Source: Saprospiraceae bacterium | GTDB lineage: Bacteria > Bacteroidota > Bacteroidia > Chitinophagales > Saprospiraceae | Direction of reading: 5' to 3' | Assembly: GCA_013001595.1 (NCBI GenBank) | Contig: JABDMH010000096.1 | Span: forward strand, 1-64,000 | Length of the DNA: 64,000 nt | In this document: piece after piece, positions 43,739-53,057 of the stretch | Layout: the number at the start of each line of letters is the position of its first letter | Position numbering within the stretch: the stretch's first letter is position 1 | Program-made: the position numbers and the translations under genes | Notes under the pieces: model-generated | What the model was told of the DNA's origin: nothing | Database searches by the model: none | Seen by the model: the letters and a program-made list of their open reading frames with translations, nothing else

Positions 43739-45250
43739 ATGAAGAAAACACTTACAAATAAATTAGATAGACGAAAATTTCTCGGTGAGGCCAGTTGTGC
43801 TGGGTTGGGCTACCTCACTTTTATGAACACGCTACTCAATCTGAGAGCCATTAATGCTTCTGCCATTTCAAATTCGAGTGTGGCAGATGATTTTAATGAT
43901 TATAAAGCTATTGTCTGCATCCTTCTGGCCGGTGGTAATGATTCATTCAATATGCTGATGCCCTATGATACGAATGGCTACAATGAATATGTGGCAGCCA
44001 GATCGGGACTATTTATCGATCCCAATGCACCCGCAGGATTGGCTATTGATAAAGCTCCCCAATACGACGATGATAATAATTTGGAGGTGGGTACTGGCCT
44101 TAACCTGGGCCACTTAAATGGCTACAGCCAAGGGAGTAAACAATGGGCGGTACATCCCGTGATGGATCGAGTCAAAGGTTTATTTCAAAATGGAAGACTG
44201 GCCTTTCTAAGTAATGTTGGTACCCTCACCAACCACATAACTAAAGCTCAATATGATCTAAAGCAGGGCTTACCCTTAGGATTATACTCACATTCAGACC
44301 AAATTCAACAATGGCAAACTGGGATACCGCATGAGCGTGGAGCTAAAGGATGGGCAGGTAAACTAGCCGATATGATCGGAGATTGTAACGCCAATCAAAA
44401 TATTTCGATGAATGTGTCCCTATCGGGATCCAATATTTTTCAGACAGGAAATACAACCATTGAGTATGCCATTGATCCATACCATGGAGCTGTTGGTATC
44501 GATGGCTACAATCCGGATCCCATGTACTTGGTGGAGGTGGCTCGCAAGGAGGCGTTGGATAGTTTGATGGGAAGCCATTACGAGGATATTTTTAAGAAAA
44601 CCTATATGGATGTAGTACGTGATGCAAAGGATGGTTTTCTCGAGTTCGATGCTGCACTTCAGAATTCAATAGTATTTCAGCCCAATGAATTTCCGGATAC
44701 AAATATAGGGATGTCGATGGAAATGATTGCTCGTACGATCGATGTACGTAATACCCTCGGATTTAATAGGCAGGTATTTTTTATTACTGCCGGTGGATGG
44801 GATCATCACGATGAGGTCATGAATAATCAACATGGCATGCTCAAAATGGTGAGTGATGCCTTGGGCAGTTTTCAAGATGCTATGGGTCCTTCCAGGGTAA
44901 ATATGGAAGACAATGTGTTCACCATGCTCATATCCGAATTTGGCAGAACACTAAATTCCAACGGCAATGGATCGGACCATGCCTGGGGGGGTAATACCAT
45001 GGTGATGGGAGGTCCCAACCTAATGAACGGTGGTCAGATATATGGAGATTATCCCTCGCTGGCAGCAAATAGTCCTCAGGAGGTCGGCCTGGGAAGGTTT
45101 ATTCCTACCTTATCTACAGATGAGTATTTTGCTGAGGTGGCAAAATGGTTTGGTGTGCCGAATTCTGAACTGACAACTTTGTTTCCTAATCTGGGAAATT
45201 TTTATGACCCATTTTCCACAAGTCCTCCCATTGGCTTCCTCAACCTTTAA
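43739..45250 (+). CDS. DUF1501 family exported protein (first copy)
   Basis: About 503 residues from the ATG at 43739; an ATG at 43730 is also possible. A Tat-type signal (DRRKFLGEASCAGLGYLTF) is followed by the DUF1501 body of the alkaline-phosphatase/sulfatase-like superfamily: VCILLAGGNDSFNMLMPY, VGTLTNHITKAQY, TAGGWDHHDEV, the hallmark LISEFGRTLNSNG (S399-R403) and SDHAWGGNTMVMGG (D413, H414). The His/Asp cluster suggests metal binding. It is in an operon with DUF1800 and followed 13 bases later by a carbohydrate-binding protein gene. Its substrate is unknown. A second, diverged DUF1501 gene lies at 59171. Confidence 0.93.
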   Translation: MKKTLTNKLDRRKFLGEASCAGLGYLTFMNTLLNLRAINASAISNSSVADDFNDYKAIVCILLAGGNDSFNMLMPYDTNGYNEYVAARSGLFIDPNAPAGLAIDKAPQYDDDNNLEVGTGLNLGHLNGYSQGSKQWAVHPVMDRVKGLFQNGRLAFLSNVGTLTNHITKAQYDLKQGLPLGLYSHSDQIQQWQTGIPHERGAKGWAGKLADMIGDCNANQNISMNVSLSGSNIFQTGNTTIEYAIDPYHGAVGIDGYNPDPMYLVEVARKEALDSLMGSHYEDIFKKTYMDVVRDAKDGFLEFDAALQNSIVFQPNEFPDTNIGMSMEMIARTIDVRNTLGFNRQVFFITAGGWDHHDEVMNNQHGMLKMVSDALGSFQDAMGPSRVNMEDNVFTMLISEFGRTLNSNGNGSDHAWGGNTMVMGGPNLMNGGQIYGDYPSLAANSPQEVGLGRFIPTLSTDEYFAEVAKWFGVPNSELTTLFPNLGNFYDPFSTSPPIGFLNL

Positions 45251-45263
45251 TTATTCAAGCACC

Positions 45264-46649
45264 ATGAAACAACGCTACACCTTGTTTTTTATCTGGCTTG
45301 CAATTTTTTGGGTGGCTGACCTTTCTGCCCAATCTCATCCGGATAGGCATACTACCAATGCCTTTGATGGATGGCTTTCATGTAGTCCTTCGGCCAATCC
45401 CAATAGTGCGCATGGATTATCGCACTGGATTCGCTACGATTTTGGACAAAATTATTCTCTGCATGATATTACTTTCTGGAATATGAATCATCCTGACTAC
45501 ATTACTTCGGGGCTGAAGAATGTAATTATTGAATATTCTACCAATGGCAGCAGTTGGACTGCATTGGATACAGTCACCATTCCAAAGGCCAATGCTTCAG
45601 GAATGTATGAAGGTGTGCACGGTCCTGACATGGAGGGTGTTAACGCCAGATATTTATTAGTTACCGCCATAGATAATTATGGTGGTGGTTGTTATGGAAT
45701 GAGCGAAATTAGGGTGTTCACTGAAGATCAAACTACCAGCGAATTCGAATTGGCTTTTTCACCTTGTGAGAGTGAAGGGGTATACCAACGACTAACTGGA
45801 GGGATGGAGTTGAATGGCACATATAATGGTCTTGGTGTCACGGATAATGGTGATGAAACCTTTGACTTTGATGTACAGAAGGTAGGTGCGGGAACGCATA
45901 CCATTAGCTATAGCTATTCTGGGGGAACCTTGTCGGAAGAAGTTACGGTCTTACCATGTACAGACCCCTTCTGCTCAGATTGCCCAGAATGTGTAACAAG
46001 TGATCAGATGGTAGTCAATATGAACCCTATACCGACTGACATTTACAATGGCTATGAAATCACGTCTACCGGTACGGTGCCTAGTACAAATTTGGTCAAA
46101 TTTCTCTATAATGAGTCCGTAGAATTGCAGCCGGGTTTTGAGGTTTCTTCTTCTGGTGAATTTGTGGCGGATATGCGATATTGTGCAGAAAATAAAACAA
46201 CAAATGGTGGATTTGAGAATGGAACGACCGATTGGAATCTCTATGTAGATACAGGTGGTGGCGCAGCTGCGACTGCATCAGCTGTCACTAACAATCCCTA
46301 CGAGGAGGCACATTCTGGTCTGGTGGCAGTAACTAGTGCAACTTCCGATAGATGGCGCGTACAATTTATGCAGGAAGGACATTCTTTTGTGGCTGGTCGA
46401 GAATATGAGCTTTCCTTTTATGGTCGTGCGGATAATGGCAGTACAATCAACATGCGCATTGAGTTGAACGTGTCTCCTTGGACCAGCCACCTCAGTGCAA
46501 CACCAATTCTTACAGAAAATTGGAAAAAGTATTCTTACAGATTTATACCTGATGTCACGATAAACGGAGGTGTGCGGATTACTGCTCAGTGTGGTGCTTC
46601 CGTTGATAACTATTATTTTGATAAAGTACGTTATGTGGAAATTAATTAG
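45264..46649 (+). CDS. Exported multidomain carbohydrate-binding protein
   Basis: 462 residues from the ATG at 45264 (MKQRYTLFFIWLAIFWVADLSAQ signal). Residues about 25-155 resemble a discoidin/F5-8-type-C domain (GLSHWIRYDFGQNYSLHDITFW; LKNVIIEYSTNGSSW; ARYLLVTAIDN). A short Ig-like linker follows. Residues about 255-310 match the Bacteroidota 3-coathanger stack module (GYEITSTGTVPSTNLVKF; VELQPGFEVSSSGEFVAD), and residues 315-462 a CBM4/9-like domain (TTNGGFENGTTDWNLY; SFYGRADNGSTINMRIEL). There is no catalytic domain, so it probably tethers glycan. It may act with the DUF1800/DUF1501 pair encoded immediately before it. Confidence 0.8.
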   Translation: MKQRYTLFFIWLAIFWVADLSAQSHPDRHTTNAFDGWLSCSPSANPNSAHGLSHWIRYDFGQNYSLHDITFWNMNHPDYITSGLKNVIIEYSTNGSSWTALDTVTIPKANASGMYEGVHGPDMEGVNARYLLVTAIDNYGGGCYGMSEIRVFTEDQTTSEFELAFSPCESEGVYQRLTGGMELNGTYNGLGVTDNGDETFDFDVQKVGAGTHTISYSYSGGTLSEEVTVLPCTDPFCSDCPECVTSDQMVVNMNPIPTDIYNGYEITSTGTVPSTNLVKFLYNESVELQPGFEVSSSGEFVADMRYCAENKTTNGGFENGTTDWNLYVDTGGGAAATASAVTNNPYEEAHSGLVAVTSATSDRWRVQFMQEGHSFVAGREYELSFYGRADNGSTINMRIELNVSPWTSHLSATPILTENWKKYSYRFIPDVTINGGVRITAQCGASVDNYYFDKVRYVEIN

Positions 46650-46673
46650 TCACTATATCGACCAATGGATGTT

Positions 46674-47006
46674 ATGAAATATTTATTAGTAATCACATGT
46701 GGTTTGTTACTGACGGCTTCCATGTCTGCACAATCGCTCGAGATATTGGATGGATCGCGCACAAAAAAGAGTGAAAGAAAATTTGCGTTTACATCCGGGG
46801 CTGTGGATGAATATTCAGTCAAAGTAATCGGTGGAAAGGGGGAGATCTTGGTCGTTCCCATTGCTCCCAAGAAAATGATGGAGAAGGAGACCATTAAATT
46901 CCTTTTAGATACCAACGGATGGAAACCAGGTTCATATATGGTAGTGGCCACTTCAAAAAAGGGAAAGTCTGTTACCAAAAAAATCCGCATCACTCGAAAA
47001 GAATAG
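46674..47006 (+). CDS. Small exported beta-sandwich protein
   Basis: About 110 residues. The ATG at 46674 starts the signal MKYLLVITCGLLLTASMSAQ; one at 46665 adds three residues. The mature 90 residues alternate strands (KFAFTSGAVDEYSVKVIGG; GEILVVPIAPKK; GWKPGSYMVVATSKKGKSVTKKIRI) and end in a lysine/arginine-rich strand. This resembles the shape of a single Por/CTD-like module without its sorting motif. The function is unknown. It follows the carbohydrate-binding gene by about 25 bases and is likely co-transcribed. Confidence 0.6.
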   Translation: MKYLLVITCGLLLTASMSAQSLEILDGSRTKKSERKFAFTSGAVDEYSVKVIGGKGEILVVPIAPKKMMEKETIKFLLDTNGWKPGSYMVVATSKKGKSVTKKIRITRKE

Positions 47007-47223
47007 GTGGTATTTTGACACAACGATTTTAAGGAGATGGAAGCTGCAAAGCATAGAATAGAATTATTTCTTTTTAGATCTATAAGAGGGATTTACGATA
47101 TTTTGACACCTTAGCCTCATCAGTATGCCAGGGCTCTATGTCCTGGTGGTTTGCATAGGTTTCGATCTTCCCATATCCACAGAGAGCACACTTAATTTTT
47201 TAATCATGCATTAAAGAATAAGT

Positions 47224-48564
47224 ATGCGGTACGCACTGTTTTTATTTTTGGGTTCTTGTATATTATCGATGTCTAGTATCTCAGGCCAGGTGGTTCACCC
47301 CACCTTGGAAGTAACGCCTATCTATTCTGGGTTTTCGAGTCCGGTGGATTTGGTTCATGCGGGAGATGGTTCGAGTAGGCTTTTTGTGGTTGAGCGTGGT
47401 GGGGTAATTAAGGTGATAAAAAACGGCACAACACTGTCAACACCTTTCTTGGATATCGACTCTCTCGTCTTATCAGGAGGTGAACGCGGTCTCCTTGGTT
47501 TGGCGTTTCATCCCAACTACTTGAGCAATGGATATTTTTTCATCAACTATACCGACAATAGTGGTGATACCCAGATATCTCGATATACACGCAGCGCATC
47601 TAATCCAGATGTTGCAGATGTTGAAAGCAAAAGGTTAATACTCAATATTCATCAAACCTCATCAAATCACAATGGTGGATGTTTAAGGTTTAGTCCCGTT
47701 GACAGTTTTCTCTATATAGCGATGGGTGATGGTGGAGGCACGGGAGACCCTCTCAACAATGCACAAAATCAGCAGCTACTACTTGGTAAGATATTGCGGA
47801 TAGACATCGATTCAGAAACGGATTCTACCAACTATGCCATCCCTTCCGACAATCCTTTTATTGACGATCCCACTACCCTCAATGAGATCTGGGCAATTGG
47901 ACTGAGAAACCCATGGAGATTTAACTTTGATAGACAGACTGGCGATCTTTGGATAGGAGACGTCGGGCAGGGATCTAAAGAAGAGGTAGATTTTCAAGCT
48001 GCCAGCAGTATCGGAGGAGAAAACTATGGCTGGCGCTGTTACGAAGGATCCAATACCTATGATACCTCGGGATGTGGTCCGGCAGGCAGCTATGACTATC
48101 CGATTTTTGAATATGGCAGGAGTGCAGCTACCGGTGGTTGGTCTATAACCGGTGGTGTTGTATACCGGGGCCATAACGAATGCTTGCAGGGTGTTTATGT
48201 GGTAGCAGACTACGGGTCAGAAAATTTCTGGACCATTTTACCGGATGGAGCTGGCTGGTCCACTAATAGATTTAAACCCTCCAATGTATTCAGCATTTCT
48301 GCCTTTGGAGAAGATGAGGCAGGAGAAATTTATGCAGTGAGTCTAAATGGTACCATCTATGGTATCAATGGCACCTCATTGACGGTCGATGATGATCCAA
48401 TCAATCCTGGTACGTATACTGCTTCCGGAATCATTGAATCCAATGGGGTGATACCTGCTGGGAATACAGTAACCTTTCAAGCAGGAGGCAGCATTCAGCT
48501 CAATGCTGATTTTGAAGTTATAGCCGGAGCAGAATTTATTGGAGAACTGGGATGTTTCGAATGA
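47224..48564 (+). CDS. PQQ-type soluble sugar dehydrogenase with C-terminal coathanger module
   Basis: 446 residues with a signal peptide (MRYALFLFLGSCILSMSSISGQ). The six-bladed propeller of the soluble glucose/sugar dehydrogenase (GSDH) family is evident: DLVHAGDGSSRLFVVERGG, ERGLLGLAFHPNY, HNGGCLRFSPVDSFLYIAMGDGGG (active-site His), WAIGLRNPWRFNFD and GENYGWRCYEG. These enzymes oxidise sugars with PQQ and calcium in the periplasm. The last 55 residues (GTYTASGIIESNGVIPAGN; ADFEVIAGAEFIGELGC) are the same 3-coathanger stack module found in the protein encoded at 45264. No PQQ biosynthesis genes are in the window. Confidence 0.9.
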   Translation: MRYALFLFLGSCILSMSSISGQVVHPTLEVTPIYSGFSSPVDLVHAGDGSSRLFVVERGGVIKVIKNGTTLSTPFLDIDSLVLSGGERGLLGLAFHPNYLSNGYFFINYTDNSGDTQISRYTRSASNPDVADVESKRLILNIHQTSSNHNGGCLRFSPVDSFLYIAMGDGGGTGDPLNNAQNQQLLLGKILRIDIDSETDSTNYAIPSDNPFIDDPTTLNEIWAIGLRNPWRFNFDRQTGDLWIGDVGQGSKEEVDFQAASSIGGENYGWRCYEGSNTYDTSGCGPAGSYDYPIFEYGRSAATGGWSITGGVVYRGHNECLQGVYVVADYGSENFWTILPDGAGWSTNRFKPSNVFSISAFGEDEAGEIYAVSLNGTIYGINGTSLTVDDDPINPGTYTASGIIESNGVIPAGNTVTFQAGGSIQLNADFEVIAGAEFIGELGCFE

Positions 48565-48829
48565 TTTCTAATGAAATTGTTAGAGAAGATTTACCGCATC
48601 AAATATTTCGTAGGCCATCAGATGACAAAATTGGATTACACAAAAGTTACAACAAACTGATTTCTGATAAAGATTAGGATTCATCAGCAACGAAAGATTA
48701 TGTTATAGTTCAATAAACCTTATAACTAGCTGTTTTACAAAGACCTATAACAGATAAAAAGGTGATATTTCAATATAATTGTGTTGGCTTGCTTTTTGCC
48801 AAAGTAGTATCCGAAAACCTTACGTAAAC

Positions 48830-51358
48830 ATGATTCGGACTATTACCATTTTATTGCTCACCATAGTTTTCTCATACACTTCCCAAGCTCAATTTACTAT
48901 TCAATATGGTGACAATCTCATTAACGAAATTGTAGAGGTTGGAGAAGTTCACAATTATACGTTTACAGCTGAGGCCGGAGACATCATTTGGATTCGAATG
49001 AGGGATATCGAAGAGGTAGATGCGCATTTTCGCCTGTTCAATGATGAGGATTCACTTATTGCCGAAGATTTTGATATTGGTGGATTGGCTAATTTCAGCG
49101 ATATCTTACTTGAGAAAGCTGGTACGTATCTGATTCAAGCTTTTGACCATGTAAAACATGCCCCCTTGACTTATGGCAATGATGTGGGCCGCTACGGGAT
49201 CTCCTTACAAAAATTAAATACACCTGGCTATGGAACGTGGCTTCCTCACTTTGTAAATTTTGATGATTCAATTCGTGCTACAACAGCAGTTAATGTGTTT
49301 AATTTTAATGGTGAGGAGGGTGACCTCATGTTTGCTCAGATGAGGGCACTGACTTCGCATCTGGAATGCGAATTTTTTCTTTACAGTTATGACGGAGAAA
49401 TGCTGATGCAATCTAAGCGGTCAGGTCGATTGGCACAGACACAGCTTTCCCTTCCATATACCGGTTCTTATCACCTATACATTACGGATAAAGGTGGAAA
49501 CGATGCTGACTTGTTTGGATTTTCTCTACAGATGCTAAATCGCCTTGATGGTTATCCAAGTATTTCATGTGGCCAATCAGAGCAAGGCTATCTATCTACG
49601 TTGGCGGCTAGATACCCCTATAGATTGGATATGCAAGAGGGGGACCAAGGGATTTTACAAATGAGATCCCCGAATGGATCGATAGAAATGTCCTTTGAGG
49701 TTTATGATGAATCAGGAAATCTACTCGTAGATGAAACCGGATCTGATAAGATGGTTGGTGTGGAGCTGTCCGCCCAGGAGGATCGAACCTACTTGGTTAT
49801 TGTAGAAGACAAACATGGTAATGATTTTGGACCATATGGCATGCATTTCGAATTGGTCACAGGTCAATTGTGTGCAGAAGAAATCCTTTGTGAAACACAA
49901 AATGCCTTTGAGCATTCCTTGGAAGTGCCTGCTCAACTCAAATCTTATCAGATATATGGAATCGAAGGGGAGCCTTACGCCTTTGATCTACGGGAGGTGG
50001 ATAAAGAGCTAGAACCCTATCTCCGCCTTTACGATGCTGCAGGCAATATGCTGCAAGAAAAACATGGCTCCATCAAAGTGAATATTGAAGATCAATTTCC
50101 GCATACTGGCCAGTTTCTCCTTCTGATCGGCGATCGGAGTGGAAATGATTTAGGCAACTACACACTGATATCGAATGGAAGTACAGGTGAAATCTATATG
50201 CCCGATACGGTTACGATTGAGCCCGGACAGGAGTGTGTTGAGATCATTTGCGAATCTAATGCCAAGGTGGCTAGTTATGAGTGGAATAATGGTGAGCAAT
50301 CGCCTACCATCAAGTACTGTGGACCTGAAGGGTTAGTTACAGTGCAGGTGGTTTTCGAAAATGGTTGTACGGGTTCGGGAGAAACTTTTGTTGCCATTAA
50401 AGATCAACCATGCCAGATGATTGATTTTAATGGATTTGTGGCTGGTGCCATTCCCGGGGATCAATTGGGTATGGTGATGATTTCTGCAGCAAATAAAAAA
50501 GGACCTGGAGTTGCGACTATTTTCCCTTCGGGAGATCCGCCTAAGCATAGTGAAGATTTAGGAACACCAAATGCCGACTTCGGGGGACCAGGAAAAGGCA
50601 AGGGTGGGAAAAAAGATAATGAAGGTGCTAACAGTACAGCTCAAGAAAAGGTGCTCATCATCGCCGAAAATGTGGTGGATCGCGATGGTGATGGCATCCT
50701 TGATATGCCAGATGATAATACAGGGGGTGGAACACTCATTTTTGACTTTCCTGAGGCAATTCACTTGCGGTCGCTCAAAGTTATCGATATCGAAAATGAA
50801 GGAAGCAAGATTGAATTGTATGGAGGTAGTAAAAAGCTAAAGACGATACCACTTGGACCACTTGGGGACAATTCGGTTCAGACAATCGACATTGACGTGT
50901 CTGGTGTCAGCAAAATGGAGGTAAGGTTGAAAGGGTCAGGGGCTATCGACGATATCGTCTATTGCACGTCCTACGACCTAGCTCCTTTTACTCGAAATCA
51001 CAGGCAAAATAGTTCAAGTGGCCCAAATGCCAGTGCTGAGGTTGATGCGGAAAGAGGTGCTGAAGAACTCATCGTGCAAGGATCGGCAAATAACACCTTG
51101 CACAGCGAAGAGGATGCCATTGTCTATCCTAATCCCACCGCTGATCTCTTCCATGTTGGCTTAGGTCCCACTTTTGAAAGTCCTGTTGAACTCTCCATAT
51201 TTAATATGACTGGTAGTCTAGTCTATCAAAAGCAAAAAATCAATCCTATTGTACAGCAGATCCTGTCAATAGATGATTTTAATTTCCCCTCGGGTATCTA
51301 TCTGCTGGAGTTAAAATCTCAGACTCATCAGCAGACCCTCAGATTATTGAAGAGGTAA
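48830..51358 (+). CDS. Secreted protein with PPC-like repeats and a type IX (Por) sorting domain
   Basis: 842 residues from the ATG at 48830 (signal IRTITILLLTIVFSYTSQAQ). The N-terminal 420 residues hold about four beta-sandwich repeats of the pre-peptidase C-terminal type (VHNYTFTAEAGDIIWIRMRD; FLYSYDGEMLMQ; TYLVIVEDKHGNDFGPYG). A PKD/Ig-like segment (ASYEWNNGEQSPTIKYCGPEG) and an acidic, calcium-binding-like loop (DRDGDGILDMPDDNTGGG) follow. A sheet domain comes next, then the C-terminal Por domain (AIVYPNPTADLFHVGLG, ending LLELKSQTHQQTLRLLKR). It should be exported by the type IX system. No catalytic motif is visible. It is a distant relative in layout of the protein at 34009. Confidence 0.85.
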   Translation: MIRTITILLLTIVFSYTSQAQFTIQYGDNLINEIVEVGEVHNYTFTAEAGDIIWIRMRDIEEVDAHFRLFNDEDSLIAEDFDIGGLANFSDILLEKAGTYLIQAFDHVKHAPLTYGNDVGRYGISLQKLNTPGYGTWLPHFVNFDDSIRATTAVNVFNFNGEEGDLMFAQMRALTSHLECEFFLYSYDGEMLMQSKRSGRLAQTQLSLPYTGSYHLYITDKGGNDADLFGFSLQMLNRLDGYPSISCGQSEQGYLSTLAARYPYRLDMQEGDQGILQMRSPNGSIEMSFEVYDESGNLLVDETGSDKMVGVELSAQEDRTYLVIVEDKHGNDFGPYGMHFELVTGQLCAEEILCETQNAFEHSLEVPAQLKSYQIYGIEGEPYAFDLREVDKELEPYLRLYDAAGNMLQEKHGSIKVNIEDQFPHTGQFLLLIGDRSGNDLGNYTLISNGSTGEIYMPDTVTIEPGQECVEIICESNAKVASYEWNNGEQSPTIKYCGPEGLVTVQVVFENGCTGSGETFVAIKDQPCQMIDFNGFVAGAIPGDQLGMVMISAANKKGPGVATIFPSGDPPKHSEDLGTPNADFGGPGKGKGGKKDNEGANSTAQEKVLIIAENVVDRDGDGILDMPDDNTGGGTLIFDFPEAIHLRSLKVIDIENEGSKIELYGGSKKLKTIPLGPLGDNSVQTIDIDVSGVSKMEVRLKGSGAIDDIVYCTSYDLAPFTRNHRQNSSSGPNASAEVDAERGAEELIVQGSANNTLHSEEDAIVYPNPTADLFHVGLGPTFESPVELSIFNMTGSLVYQKQKINPIVQQILSIDDFNFPSGIYLLELKSQTHQQTLRLLKR

Positions 51359-51382
51359 GCATTCGTAAAATGCCTATTTGTT

Positions 51383-51419
51383 CACGTCAGTCTGCGATAG
51401 ACCGGCGTGGACCTTTTTT
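51383..51419 (+). terminator. Terminator after the PPC/Por gene
   Basis: An interrupted hairpin (cacg/cgtg and gtct/agac with an internal loop) is followed by acctttttt, 25 bases after the stop codon. Confidence 0.6.
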
Positions 51420-51532
51420 GTCGCTGACTGACGATTGTTGATGGTCGTTTTGATTTCAAGGAATGGGTTATTCTGAACAAGATTGGTTAGAAATGGATGA
51501 AATCATACTTTTACCTTAGGGTAGAACATATC

Positions 51533-51994
51533 ATGACGGATCCAATCTCATCCTTTTATCTAGCTTTTCAGCAACTTGACCCAGAATCGATGATCTCCCA
51601 ATATGACTCGAAAGTGGTCTTTTCAGACCCAGCTTTTGGCACATTAAATGGGGACGATGTCAAAGATATGTGGCGCATGCTCTGCCATAGATCTCGAGAT
51701 TTAGAGATTACTTTTTCCAATGTTGAGCTAACTGGTGATCGTGGTTCAGCAAGGTGGCAGGCTAGATATACCTTCGGTCCAACAGGACGTAAGGTAAGAA
51801 ACGATATTGTAGCCAGCTTTCATTTGAAGGAAGGCAAGATCATTACTCATCATGATGAGTTCGATCTTAGGAGGTGGGCACGGCAAGCTATGGGATGGAA
51901 AGGTTACTTGATCGGGGGCACTTCGTTCTTTAGGAAGAGACTACACCGACAGACGGGCAAGCTGTTGTCAAATTTCCAGAAAGGTGAGCATTAG
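51533..51994 (+). CDS. SnoaL/NTF2-like protein
   Basis: About 153 residues from the ATG at 51533; the frame is open back to an ATG at 51497. The NTF2-like fold is clear: an opening helix MTDPISSFYLAFQQLDPESM, the strand MISQYDSKVVFSDPAFGTLNG, and RGSARWQARYTFGPTGRKVRND followed by IVASFHLKEGKIITHHDEFDLRRWARQAMG. The last motif is typical of SnoaL-type polyketide cyclase relatives that Bacteroidota carry in many copies. It is cytosolic; the ligand is unknown. It is a single gene. Confidence 0.85.
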   Translation: MTDPISSFYLAFQQLDPESMISQYDSKVVFSDPAFGTLNGDDVKDMWRMLCHRSRDLEITFSNVELTGDRGSARWQARYTFGPTGRKVRNDIVASFHLKEGKIITHHDEFDLRRWARQAMGWKGYLIGGTSFFRKRLHRQTGKLLSNFQKGEH

Positions 51995-52116
51995 ACTGTC
52001 TGTTTGAATACATTTTTATTCTGTTTCAGCTGATCTCGGGGAACTTTTTCCATGAATAGTTTGAACTTTTCCCTATTTTTTCCATCTCATTAAAGTAAAC
52101 TGCTTTGATCCTTTCG

Positions 52117-52728
52117 ATGAGATCTGTCATATTTCTCTTGATGTCTTCTCTTTTGCTCGGCTGCGCCAGTTGGAGTAAAGCACCTGGATTTTCTTGGAGC
52201 AACAATGCAGACAGGAAATTTGCCATCCTGCCTTTTAGAGTCCATACCATCGATAAAGAAGTGGAACCTGGCCTTAAATTAGAGGATTTTCGCGCAGTTG
52301 AGGAGCAAGAAGGAATTCGGCTCCAACGAGATTTGTATCGCTACTTTCTTAGAGAACTGGCTGAACAAGGATTTGAAATTTCGGCAATTCAAGATTATAA
52401 TGTTACCAACCGTATTCTATTAGCTAAGGAGAAAGAAGTCAAGGCAGGAGAGGAGGTCAGTGTGGAAGAGTTGACAGAAATTTTAGGGGTAAATGCAGTC
52501 ATTTCTGGACAGATGAATCAGCTGACCGTCTATGCGGAATCCGCATCTGGTCTTTTCAACGGGGGTCTGCAGGCAGACAGACGAATTGAGGGTAGTTTTG
52601 TACTCCAAAATGCAGATGACCGTGCCTTGTGGAGATACAAGGATGTAGAGTATGGGTCCAGAGAAGCTTCCATCTATGAGGTGTCAAAAAATCTACTTCG
52701 TAAGGTGCCTAAGAAATTTCCATTCTAA
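52117..52728 (+). CDS. Lipoprotein with CsgG/LpoB-like fold
   Basis: About 203 residues from the ATG at 52117 (an in-frame TTG at 52105 is upstream). Lipobox LLLGCASW. The mature part starts with KFAILPFRVHTID, then a helix (LQRDLYRYFLRELAEQGFEI), a strand and a VEELTEILGVNAVISGQMNQL segment. This is the pattern of the anticodon-binding-like fold shared by CsgG, TolB-N, LpoB and related lipoproteins (finding an amino-acid pair, building a gene-dose sensor of the envelope). It ends with DDRALWRYKDVEY. It should sit on the inner face of the outer membrane. A role in outer-membrane assembly or secretion is possible but not shown. Confidence 0.65.
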   Translation: MRSVIFLLMSSLLLGCASWSKAPGFSWSNNADRKFAILPFRVHTIDKEVEPGLKLEDFRAVEEQEGIRLQRDLYRYFLRELAEQGFEISAIQDYNVTNRILLAKEKEVKAGEEVSVEELTEILGVNAVISGQMNQLTVYAESASGLFNGGLQADRRIEGSFVLQNADDRALWRYKDVEYGSREASIYEVSKNLLRKVPKKFPF

Positions 52729-53057
52729 ATCTTTCGGTTTTGGTCCATAAATAGATGTGGATTGGCAGCATAACCATATGTACTGCTAAAAAGGTGCACC
52801 CCGATAGCAAGCAATCGGAGCAGGTTATAGCGATGCCAATCTGGATGTAGCGTAAGGATAATCCAAAAGAACCACCCGCCTGTAACGTATATTTTTCGTA
52901 TCAGGCACTAATCTCACCTTTTCAAATTGGCTGTCAATCTTGACGTTTGCACCACTCTTGGTTATGGTTACATTGACATTTCGCTAGGAAATAGCATTGT
53001 ATTGCATAGTTTTAGGTATATCGCAGTTCATATTTTGATGGAACATTGCAAATTTCA
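52729..53057. other. Intergenic region (329 bases), no gene seen
   Basis: Between the lipoprotein and the TPR-kinase gene, both on the + strand. No open frame with protein-like content, no RNA gene and no strong hairpin was seen. An imperfect dyad, GTTC...GAAC, around 53026-53044 overlaps the kinase leader but does not match the palindrome family of the 9-23 kb region. Confidence 0.45.

Noticed and set aside
53026-53044. GTTC...GAAC dyad before the TPR kinase as a further copy of the palindrome family
   Set aside because: Arms are GTTC/GAAC with a wider spacer, not TTCCR-N5-YGGAA.
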